Below are positions 1 to 6,620 of a DNA stretch of 64,000 nt, one piece after another. The stretch comes from JBGPHT01 sp041484525. GTDB lineage: Bacteria; Acidobacteriota; Terriglobia; Bryobacterales; Bryobacteraceae. The DNA lies in the NCBI GenBank assembly GCA_041484525.1, contig JBGPHT010000020.1:11085-75084 (forward strand). Direction: 5' to 3'. The notes beneath the pieces were generated by a model, which was not told the origin of the DNA, did no database searches, and saw only the letters and a program-made list of their open reading frames with translations. The position numbers and the translations under genes were made by a program. Each line of letters begins with the position of its first letter. Position 1 is the first letter of the stretch.

Positions 1-361
1 GATCGGCCATCGCCAGCGTCAGCGTGGAATTCGCCAGCGCCAGCGGAAACGCGCGGCACTGCCGCAGGAAGCGGTTGGAGAGGCCCTCGATCTCGGGCGC
101 CGAGACCGGCGCTCCATCCACCGTCACCAGCGGCACGCCGAGCTGGTCGCTGAGCGCCGCCAGCACGTCGCGCTGCGCGATCAGCCCCATGTCCACCAGG
201 ATCTTGCCCAGCTTGTCGCCGCGCTCCTTCTGCAGTTCGAGCGCGCGCTCGAGGTCGTCGGCCTGGATCTTCTTGCGTTCGAGAAGGATCTCGCCCAGGC
301 GCATGTACTGCGGGCCGGCGCCGGGTGACGGGCTTTCGAGGGTGGAGTCGGCCGCGCTCAC
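1..361 (-). CDS. Type IV pilus / type II secretion ATPase (PilB/GspE), N-terminal part
   Basis: The gene runs off the left edge; only its first 120 codons are present. It starts at a GTG directly behind the stop codon of the upstream gene. The translation contains MRLGEILLERKKI and GDKLGKILVDMGLI, the paired helix motifs of the MshEN (GspE N-terminal) domain found at the front of PilB and GspE ATPases and sometimes shown to bind c-di-GMP. The catalytic Walker motifs lie outside the window, so a stand-alone MshEN protein cannot be excluded. It is the last visible gene of the sigma/anti-sigma operon that begins at 2127. Confidence 0.8.
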   Translation of the reverse strand, partial: MSAADSTLESPSPGAGPQYMRLGEILLERKKIQADDLERALELQKERGDKLGKILVDMGLIAQRDVLAALSDQLGVPLVTVDGAPVSAPEIEGLSNRFLRQCRAFPLALANSTLTLAMAD

Positions 362-952
362 TTACTTCTCTTCCGTGGTCTGAATCAAGCTCGCGAGCAC
401 ACTCTTGCGGTTACCCTGCATCGTGATCTGCGCCGGCAGTCCGGTGACGTTTTCCCACGGGAGGTACAACATCCGCACCTGCAGCACGATCTGGTCGTTG
501 AAGGAAACCGAATCCAACGCGCCCGCCGTGGTCGTCATCATTTCCTTCATGAGCGTTTTCAGCAGCGCCAGGTGCTTCAACTTCCGGTCGTGGATCGCAG
601 TCTTCTCCGCGTCGCTGAAACTCGGCCGGAACGAACTCGTCCCCGGCGTCTCGATCAGGCTCAACTCGGTGGTGAAAACGGCGCCGTACCCATCCAGATA
701 AATGGATCGCGTCTGGCCCAACAGATCGATGCGGTCGTTGACATCGGCCCCGGCGATCTTGTCGTCGAACTGTCTCTCGATGCCCCGCAGCAGCATTCGT
801 GCCGGCCGCGGCGTTCCGGACGAAGTGACCACGGGCGCTGCCGCCGGAGCCTTCGCCGTCGTCACCGGCGGCCGGGCCGCGGGCTGCGATGCATTAATCT
901 GCGCGAACGCCGGCAGTCCCGCCAGCACTACGATCGTCATCCAAGGTTTCAC
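362..952 (-). CDS. Exported protein of a sigma/anti-sigma operon, function unknown
   Basis: A 196-residue protein with an N-terminal signal peptide (MKPWMTIVVLAGLPAFAQ) and a proline/alanine-rich stretch to about residue 45, followed by a mixed charged domain. I recognise no family. Its GTG start overlaps the TGA of the anti-sigma gene by four bases (GTGA), so the two are probably translationally coupled, and the PilB/GspE-like gene follows without a gap. It may be a periplasmic partner or target of the sigma system; that is inferred from position only. Confidence 0.7.
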   Translation of the reverse strand: MKPWMTIVVLAGLPAFAQINASQPAARPPVTTAKAPAAAPVVTSSGTPRPARMLLRGIERQFDDKIAGADVNDRIDLLGQTRSIYLDGYGAVFTTELSLIETPGTSSFRPSFSDAEKTAIHDRKLKHLALLKTLMKEMMTTTAGALDSVSFNDQIVLQVRMLYLPWENVTGLPAQITMQGNRKSVLASLIQTTEEK

Positions 953-1563
953 TGGTTCAATCCTCCGGTATTCGTGCTGTTGTACACTGCCACCTTACTC
1001 ACGTTCGCGCGCCGCTGCATGAAATCGATGACGGACTGCGCGTCGATCACCTGCTTCAACCCTTCCACATTCCGCCGCTCCAGGTCCGCGATCAGGCGCT
1101 CCGTTTTCTGTGCCTGCCGCGATTCGCTCTCCGCCACTGCCTGCTCGACGGCCGCCCGAATCCGTCGATCGATCTCCGCGTTGGTGGAGACGGCGGAAAT
1201 GGTTGTATTCGGAACCGTCTCCTTGGCAACCGGTGCGGGAACCGGCCGCGTCAACGCGAAAACCATCAGCGAAATCGAAAGCATGGCCGCCGAGGCAAAG
1301 CTGAGCTGCGCGGTCGAGCCCCAAAATGCGCTCCACCCGCGCCGCCACGGCGACGGCTCGAATATCTTGTCGGAGACGAACGCAATCCGCTGCGGAATCT
1401 CTTCCTCACGCAGCGCGAGCAGCGTCGACTCCGTCATCCGCAGGCGCTCCGCTTCGTCGCGGCACGCCTCGCAGGTCCTTATGTGGACTTCCACCTGGCG
1501 CTGCTGCGGCGCTTCCAACTCCTGCAGCAGGTAGTCCCTCAAATCAAATGGCGAGCAACTCAT
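949..1563 (-). CDS. Membrane anti-sigma factor with zinc-finger motif
   Basis: A 204-residue protein whose N-terminal part carries the H-x3-C-x2-C motif (HIRTCEAC, about residues 27-34) of ZAS-type anti-sigma domains. One membrane segment lies at about residues 85-107 (FASAAMLSISLMVFALT). The C-terminal 95 residues are charged and coiled-coil-like and should face the periplasm. The start ATG directly abuts the stop of the ECF sigma gene. Expected role: hold the upstream sigma factor inactive at the membrane until a signal releases it. Confidence 0.8.
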   Translation of the reverse strand: MSCSPFDLRDYLLQELEAPQQRQVEVHIRTCEACRDEAERLRMTESTLLALREEEIPQRIAFVSDKIFEPSPWRRGWSAFWGSTAQLSFASAAMLSISLMVFALTRPVPAPVAKETVPNTTISAVSTNAEIDRRIRAAVEQAVAESESRQAQKTERLIADLERRNVEGLKQVIDAQSVIDFMQRRANVSKVAVYNSTNTGGLNQ

Positions 1564-2127
1564 CTACACACCTCTAGCCTTCACTGGAGCCAGTTCGACC
1601 TTGAGGAGTTCCAAAGCCGCGTACAGACGCGATTTGACGGTGGACACCGGGCACTCGAGAATCTCGGACATCTCCTCGAACTTGAACCCCTGGTAAATCT
1701 TGAGCACCACGGCCTCGCGCTGTTCCGGCGTCAACCGTCCTAGCGCGGTGGCCACCGCCAGGTTCAACTCCATGGGAAACACCGAGCTTCCGCCCACCAG
1801 GATTCCCGTCTCCGTTTGTTCCGGCTCGATCTCTTCCACATCCGTCTCCGGCCTTCGCTTGCGAAACATCGAGTAGGCTTCGTTGTGAGCGATGCGGTAC
1901 AGCCAGGGCGCGAACCGCCCCGGATCGTCGAGCTTTTTCAGATTCTGGTAGGCTTTCAAAAAAACGTCCTGCGCCAAATCCAGAGCGTCTTCGCGATTTC
2001 CCGTGATGCGCAGGAGATAGTTGTACATACGCTTCTCCCACCGGGACACGAGGAGGTTATACGCCTCCACTTTGCCCCGCGCGGCCTGACGAATCAGGTC
2101 GGCATCTTCGACCGCCCGAAAGATCAA
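1564..2127 (-). CDS. ECF-type RNA polymerase sigma factor
   Basis: Sigma-70 region 2 is visible as EDALDLAQDVFLKAYQNL and FAPWLYRIAHNEAYSMFRKR. Region 4 is visible as LTPEQREAVVLKIYQGFKFEEMS plus CPVSTVKSRLYAALELLK. I chose a TTG start at 2127 because an AAGGAG Shine-Dalgarno sits 7 bases upstream and the resulting 187 residues match usual ECF length. A longer open frame reaches 2271 but adds about 48 residues of atypical, arginine-rich sequence. It is followed by its zinc-finger anti-sigma factor. Confidence 0.85.
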   Translation of the reverse strand: MIFRAVEDADLIRQAARGKVEAYNLLVSRWEKRMYNYLLRITGNREDALDLAQDVFLKAYQNLKKLDDPGRFAPWLYRIAHNEAYSMFRKRRPETDVEEIEPEQTETGILVGGSSVFPMELNLAVATALGRLTPEQREAVVLKIYQGFKFEEMSEILECPVSTVKSRLYAALELLKVELAPVKARGV

Positions 2128-2599
2128 TCTCTGGCTCCTTGTAGCAAGACGCAGTTCGCCCGCAAAAAGACGGCGGGATACATCCAGTGTACTCCGCCGC
2201 CAATCGAATGGCGGTTTCGATACATTCGGCGGTTGAAAACAAAGTCGCATTCGCCGCGGTCGCCGCCGCACCTATGGCGGCTTCCGGCGCCTGCCTGCCC
2301 CCCTTTTGCAGGAGTCCGGAGCCATATCGCCGCCGCACGAGCGGTGCCGATGCCGGGGTCTGCAGCAAAAGATCCACCAGTCTGTGGGGCTAGGCGAAAA
2401 ATTGCCTGCTCCAACAGTACAAAAGCACAGTTATCGACCCGCTTAAACGACTATTTATCTTATGTTTAACTCCAACTACCGAGGTAGCCCAGTACCTTCG
2501 AAAAGTACGGTCCCGGCCAGGACTATCGTGGTCCAGGAACCAGCCTTCTCCCCAGTGGATACCCTATGCGGTTCGGCAATCAGCCAATCGATACTAGGG
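2128..2599. other. Intergenic region between divergent genes
   Basis: About 470 bases between the start of the ECF sigma gene (minus) and the exported TIGR03437-type protein (plus). It should hold both promoters. The part from about 2400 to 2480 is AT-richer than its surroundings. Short dyads such as GGAC/GTCC near 2519-2534 are visible, but I recognise no known riboswitch or operator. An open frame continues upstream of the chosen start at 2600, but its residues do not resemble a protein. Confidence 0.5.
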
Positions 2600-3457
2600 A
2601 TGTTGAAGCAAGCGTGGCTCTGGTTAGCTGCGCTGTCCGCGGGTCAACTACTACAGGCCGCGGACACCAGACTGGGAGCGGCGCCTTCCTACACCATCTC
2701 CAGTATCGTGAACGCGGCCGATTTTTCGTCCCGGCCGATCGCGCCGAACACCATCGTCGCCATCTTCGGCGTTAGACTGGCGCGCTCCGCCCAGGCCATC
2801 ACCGGCGAAGACATTAAGGGCGGCAAACTGCCCGTCGAACTCAACTACGTCCGCGTCGGCGCCGGCGGCTCTCCCGCGCCCCTCTTCTTCGTCTCCGATA
2901 GCCAGATCAACTTCCTGATGCCTCCGGAACAACTCCCGGGCAACATTCATATCCAGGTCATCACGGAAGGCACTTACGGGCCGGATATCGTTATCAACCT
3001 GGTGGACGCCTCGCCCGCGCTCTTCCAGACGGCCGACGGATACGCCATCGCGCAGCACGGCATCGGTTCCGCGCTGATCGTCGCGGATTCCCCGGCCCGA
3101 CCCGGCGAGACCATCGTGCTCTATGCCACCGGCCTCGGCAGGACTCAGCGCAGCACGATCGGCGGCGAAATCCCGCAATATCAATCGCAAATCCTGCGCC
3201 TCGCCGACCTCAAGGTGACGATCGGCGGTGTCCCCCTCGAAGCCAAACGCATCGCATACGCCGGTATCACCCCCGGTTCCGCCGGGCTGTACCAGATCAA
3301 CCTAATTCTTCCCGATACCCTCGCCGCCGACCCGGAGATCCGGGTCTCGATCGGCGACCAATCCACCCCCGCCGGGCTGAAACTCAACGCCTCGCCGCAG
3401 CCGCTGCAACCGCGCCCCCTGACCGAACCGCAACCTTCCGACCCCGGTCCGCGTTAG
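2600..3457 (+). CDS. Exported TIGR03437-type protein
   Basis: A 285-residue protein from the ATG at 2600, chosen because it gives a clean signal peptide (MLKQAWLWLAALSAGQLLQA). The body follows the acidobacterial TIGR03437 pattern: SIVNAADF, PNTIVAIFGVRLA, VRVGAGGSPAPLFFVS, QINFLMPPEQLPG, ASPALFQTADGYAIAQH, PGETIVLYATGLG. In Solibacter-like genomes this domain is common at the C-terminus of large surface proteins; here it is nearly the whole mature protein. Function unknown, probably extracytoplasmic. The last 20 residues are proline-rich. Confidence 0.8.
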   Translation: MLKQAWLWLAALSAGQLLQAADTRLGAAPSYTISSIVNAADFSSRPIAPNTIVAIFGVRLARSAQAITGEDIKGGKLPVELNYVRVGAGGSPAPLFFVSDSQINFLMPPEQLPGNIHIQVITEGTYGPDIVINLVDASPALFQTADGYAIAQHGIGSALIVADSPARPGETIVLYATGLGRTQRSTIGGEIPQYQSQILRLADLKVTIGGVPLEAKRIAYAGITPGSAGLYQINLILPDTLAADPEIRVSIGDQSTPAGLKLNASPQPLQPRPLTEPQPSDPGPR

Positions 3458-3492
3458 ATATATAGGCTACAATCGCCTTAGGAGTGCCCTCG

Positions 3493-4257
3493 ATGTCCCT
3501 ACGCACCTTCCTTGCAACCACTTCGCTCGCCGCCGGCATTCTCGTAGCGCAGGACGCCGTTCCGCTCAAGACCCCCGCCCCCGCTGCCGGCGACTATGTG
3601 GTGGACACCGGTACCAAGGTACCTCTCAGTCTTATCAACAGCATCAGCACCAAGCACTCCGCCGAGGGCGACCGCGTGTATCTCGAGACCGTCTTCCCGG
3701 TCCTGGTGAGCGGCAAGATTGTGATTCCCGTGGGCAGCTACGTCGCCGGCACCGTCACCCAGATCAAGAAGCCGGGCCGCGTCAAGGGCCGGGGCGAACT
3801 CTACGTCCGATTCGACTCGCTGACTCTGCCCAACGGCGTGACCCGCGATTTCCGCGCGCGCATGGGCGGGATGGACGGGACCGCCAACGGAACCCTGGAT
3901 CGCAACGAGGGCAAAGTCACGAGCGATGGCAATAAGAAAGGTGACGCGCAGGTGATCGCCGAGAGCGCATCGGCGGGTGCGGGCGTGGGTGGCATCGCGG
4001 GAGCCATCGGCGGCCACCCGATCGCCGGCGTGGGGATTGGCGCCGCCGCGGGAGCCGCCGCCGGACTGATCGGCGTGCTGGTTTCGCGCGGTCCGGACGC
4101 CATTCTCGCCAAGGGTACGACGATCGAGATGGTCCTCGACCGGTCGGTCGCCTTCGACGAAGCCGACTTGAACTTCGGCACTTATCAAGCGCCGCGCCGC
4201 ACCGTTGTCGAATCGCCCGCAGCCGCCGCGCCCCGCCGCCCCGGCATCATCCGCTAA
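3493..4257 (+). CDS. Exported protein with TrbI/VirB10-like domain
   Basis: The ATG at 3493 follows an AGGAG 8 bases upstream; a GTG nine bases earlier overlaps that ribosome binding site and is less likely. The signal peptide (MSLRTFLATTSLAAGILVAQ) is followed by a domain with GTKVPLSLINSIST, VFPVLVSGKIVIPVGSYVAG and RGELYVRFDSLTLPNGV. This is the pattern of TrbI/VirB10-like beta domains found in many stand-alone acidobacterial exported proteins. A glycine/alanine-rich hydrophobic stretch (about residues 157-200) may insert in a membrane. No conjugation genes are nearby, so a role in DNA transfer is unlikely. Confidence 0.65.
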   Translation: MSLRTFLATTSLAAGILVAQDAVPLKTPAPAAGDYVVDTGTKVPLSLINSISTKHSAEGDRVYLETVFPVLVSGKIVIPVGSYVAGTVTQIKKPGRVKGRGELYVRFDSLTLPNGVTRDFRARMGGMDGTANGTLDRNEGKVTSDGNKKGDAQVIAESASAGAGVGGIAGAIGGHPIAGVGIGAAAGAAAGLIGVLVSRGPDAILAKGTTIEMVLDRSVAFDEADLNFGTYQAPRRTVVESPAAAAPRRPGIIR

Positions 4258-4384
4258 ACCGCCGTATCGGACCTTAATAAGTGTTGGCGCTCGATTAACT
4301 GCCCCACGGCGCATTCTCTAATACAGTAGTAATATTCTCGTGTCGGCCTAAGTACAGGCCGCCACGGTATGCTATCCATTCGGG

Positions 4385-4981
4385 GTGCGATTGGAATCGC
4401 TTTCTTTTGACGAGAAGTATTTAGACCGACTTATCAACCAGGATCGGGACGCCGAAGCTCGCTTCGCCGCGTACTTTCAGAAACCAATCTGGGTGAAAGC
4501 GCGCCGCCAATTGCGGACGTCCGAGCTGGCCGACGACGCCTGCCAGGAAACGCTTTTCCGCGTGCTGCGCTATTTCCGCTCGGGCAAGCGCCTCAACGAC
4601 CCCGCACGCCTGCCCGCCTTCGTACACACCGTCTGCGCCAATGTCATCCTCGAGATGATCCGGGCGAATCACCGGTTCATTCAATTGCCCGAGGACGCGG
4701 CCGAACCACCCGATCTGCGGATCGATCTGCACCGCGACGTCGTCACCGAAGAGCGCAAGCAGATGGTCCGCGAGGTGCTGGATGAACTCCCGGAGCGAGA
4801 CCGCGAGCTGCTGGGCCTCATTCTGGCGGAAGACGCCGGCCGGGCGGAGATTTCCGCGCGTTTCGACACTAATGAGGATTACCTTCGGGTGCTGGTGCAC
4901 CGGGCGCGCCTGCGCTTCAAGGCGGCGCTGCTGCGCTTGCATCCGGAACAGGAGAGGGCTAGGAGTTCGGGGGCGGAATGA
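4385..4981 (+). CDS. ECF-type RNA polymerase sigma factor (CHAT cassette)
   Basis: A 198-residue sigma factor with GTG start. Region 2 shows ELADDACQETLFRVLRYF and LPAFVHTVCANVILEMIRAN; region 4 shows LDELPERDRELLGLILAEDA and a helix-turn-helix ending LRVLVHRARLRFKAALLRL. It is the first gene of a four-gene run on the plus strand: sigma, membrane anti-sigma, a 294-residue unknown protein and a TPR-CHAT lipoprotein. A TATGCT hexamer at 4367-4372 could be a -10 box, but no convincing -35 is visible. Confidence 0.85.
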   Translation: MRLESLSFDEKYLDRLINQDRDAEARFAAYFQKPIWVKARRQLRTSELADDACQETLFRVLRYFRSGKRLNDPARLPAFVHTVCANVILEMIRANHRFIQLPEDAAEPPDLRIDLHRDVVTEERKQMVREVLDELPERDRELLGLILAEDAGRAEISARFDTNEDYLRVLVHRARLRFKAALLRLHPEQERARSSGAE

Positions 4982-5011
4982 AACGTTCCAGAGCCTGACG
5001 ACACCACTCTT

Positions 5012-5722
5012 ATGGGGGACATGATCATTCATCAGGAGGCTGTGAGAAGTAAGGCGGTCGAGCGTTACCTTCTCGGGCAAATGCCGGATACCGAAGCGGA
5101 GTCGTTCGAATTGCACTTCTTCGAATGCGAAGAATGTGCCGGCGAGCTGCGCACCGGCGCCGTCTTTGTGGAGAACGCCCGCCAGGTATTCCGCGAAAGC
5201 CCAGCCGCGGCGCGCGCGCCGGTTCCCAGCCGCAGCCGCAGCCGTGGCCGCTGGTCCTGGCTGGCCGGTCCGTGGGGACGGCCCGTGTTCCAGGCAACCG
5301 CATTTGCGTCGCTCGTGCTGGCGGCTGCAGCCGTCTACCAGGGAGCGTTCCAACTTCCCGAGTTGCGGCGTCAGGTGGCCCAGGCGGACGTGCTGCAATC
5401 CCCGCCCGACTTTACGATTACCGGGGCAACCCGGGGCGATGCGCAGGCCATCGCGGTTCCCGCGAAAGCGCTGTCGTTCCATCTGCACATCGATCTGCCC
5501 GACAACTCTTTTCAGAGGTACCGCTGTGAGCTGTTTTCGGGCCCCGGTCCGGCCCGCTTCTCCGGCTATCTCGAGGCGCCGCACACGGGCGACCAGCTTA
5601 CGATTCTGGTTCCGGCGCGCGCCCTCGCGTCCGGCTCTTACACTCTCTCGGTCCATGGCCTTCGCGACTCCGGTTCCGGACCCGAACTCGGCCCCTATAC
5701 GTTCCTGCTGACACGCCAATAG
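5012..5722 (+). CDS. Membrane anti-sigma factor with large periplasmic domain (CHAT cassette)
   Basis: A 236-residue protein. The N-terminal zinc-finger motif is H-x3-C-x2-C (HFFECEEC, about residues 35-42), preceded by RYLLGQM as in zf-HC2 anti-sigma domains. A basic stretch (SRSRSRGR) precedes one membrane helix at about residues 92-112. The C-terminal 120 residues, including YRCELFSGPGPARFSGYLEAP, look like a beta domain exposed to the periplasm. Starts at ATG 5012 or 5021 are both possible. The likely job is to sequester the sigma factor encoded 30 bases upstream; release by cleavage would fit the protease gene downstream. Confidence 0.75.
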   Translation: MGDMIIHQEAVRSKAVERYLLGQMPDTEAESFELHFFECEECAGELRTGAVFVENARQVFRESPAAARAPVPSRSRSRGRWSWLAGPWGRPVFQATAFASLVLAAAAVYQGAFQLPELRRQVAQADVLQSPPDFTITGATRGDAQAIAVPAKALSFHLHIDLPDNSFQRYRCELFSGPGPARFSGYLEAPHTGDQLTILVPARALASGSYTLSVHGLRDSGSGPELGPYTFLLTRQ

Positions 5723-5732
5723 AGAGGACACT

Positions 5733-6617
5733 ATGATCGAACGTTTTCTGTATCACGCCTTCGCCACCGGGGCGGACGGACAAATCACCGCTCCGTTTCA
5801 AGAGATCATTCCCATCCAGGCATCCTGCGCCCTGTCCGGAAACGCCGGCTTCGGGAGTTCCCGCGTGGAAGGCTTCCGGTTCCACGACATCGTTTCGTTT
5901 GCTTCCGCCCATGCGGTGGTGGCGGGTTCTTACAGCGAGGAAAAGAAATCCTTCAGTTCGATCGCGACCGTCACCGTGGAGGACCTGGATGTTTTGGGTG
6001 TGGTGCGCGCCGACCGCATCGTGTGCCGCGTCGCTTCCTCTCATCCCAACGATCCGGACAACCCGGACAAGCCGCGCTCGATCACTTTCATCGGCTCGCA
6101 TTTCGATAACCTGAAGATTGCGGGTTACCCGTTGAAGGTGGACTTGGCCATGAACAGATTCGGCAAGCTCGGTACCCTCGCCGGGCTGCGCGACGCCTAC
6201 TCGGCTAAGAATAACGAGGAGATGAAACGCGACCCGAAAAGAAAGCCATTCTACGACGAGTTCAATGGATTCCAGGACGAGTTCAATCGCACGTGCATGG
6301 TCGGGCACGACAAGGATGACATGCCGCCGCAGGTGAAAAAATATCTTCCCTGGGCCGGCTGGGATCCTAAGGCCGGGATACCGCAGCGTAACGGCATGAT
6401 TTCCGGTTCGCTCGTCCGGAACGTCGAAGGGCTGGGCTCGGAAGTGGCGCTGTACGGCCACATCATCCACGTGAAGGGTTTCGGCACTATCCGTCTGGCC
6501 GAGTTTCACATCACCGACACCGAGCGGCATCTCAGCATGCTCCAGCTCAACCTCGGATGCTCGCCGGATGGCGACCTGGGATTTGCCACAGGAGCGGGCA
6601 ACGGAACCGGCTGGTGA
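5733..6617 (+). CDS. Unknown 294-aa protein between anti-sigma and CHAT protease
   Basis: The ATG is preceded by GAGAGGA at good spacing and lies 10 bases after the anti-sigma stop, so it belongs to the same operon; the CHAT gene starts 3 bases after it ends. There is no signal peptide or membrane segment. The sequence is rich in beta-type residues (ASCALSGNAGFGSSRVEGF, VTVEDLDVLGVVRADRIVC, VALYGHIIHVKGFGTIRLAEF). It faintly recalls choice-of-anchor domains, but I cannot assign a family. Candidate roles are effector, ligand or substrate of the CHAT protease, all inferred from position. Confidence 0.7.
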   Translation: MIERFLYHAFATGADGQITAPFQEIIPIQASCALSGNAGFGSSRVEGFRFHDIVSFASAHAVVAGSYSEEKKSFSSIATVTVEDLDVLGVVRADRIVCRVASSHPNDPDNPDKPRSITFIGSHFDNLKIAGYPLKVDLAMNRFGKLGTLAGLRDAYSAKNNEEMKRDPKRKPFYDEFNGFQDEFNRTCMVGHDKDDMPPQVKKYLPWAGWDPKAGIPQRNGMISGSLVRNVEGLGSEVALYGHIIHVKGFGTIRLAEFHITDTERHLSMLQLNLGCSPDGDLGFATGAGNGTGW

Positions 6618-6620
6618 TCG

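Noticed and set aside
4421..5731. A 436-codon minus-strand frame
   Set aside because: Antisense of the sigma and anti-sigma genes; composition typical of shadows in high-GC DNA.
5733..6617. Bacterial gasdermin next to a caspase-like protease
   Set aside because: Position fits, but the sequence shows neither the N-terminal cysteine nor the usual gasdermin pattern that I would expect.
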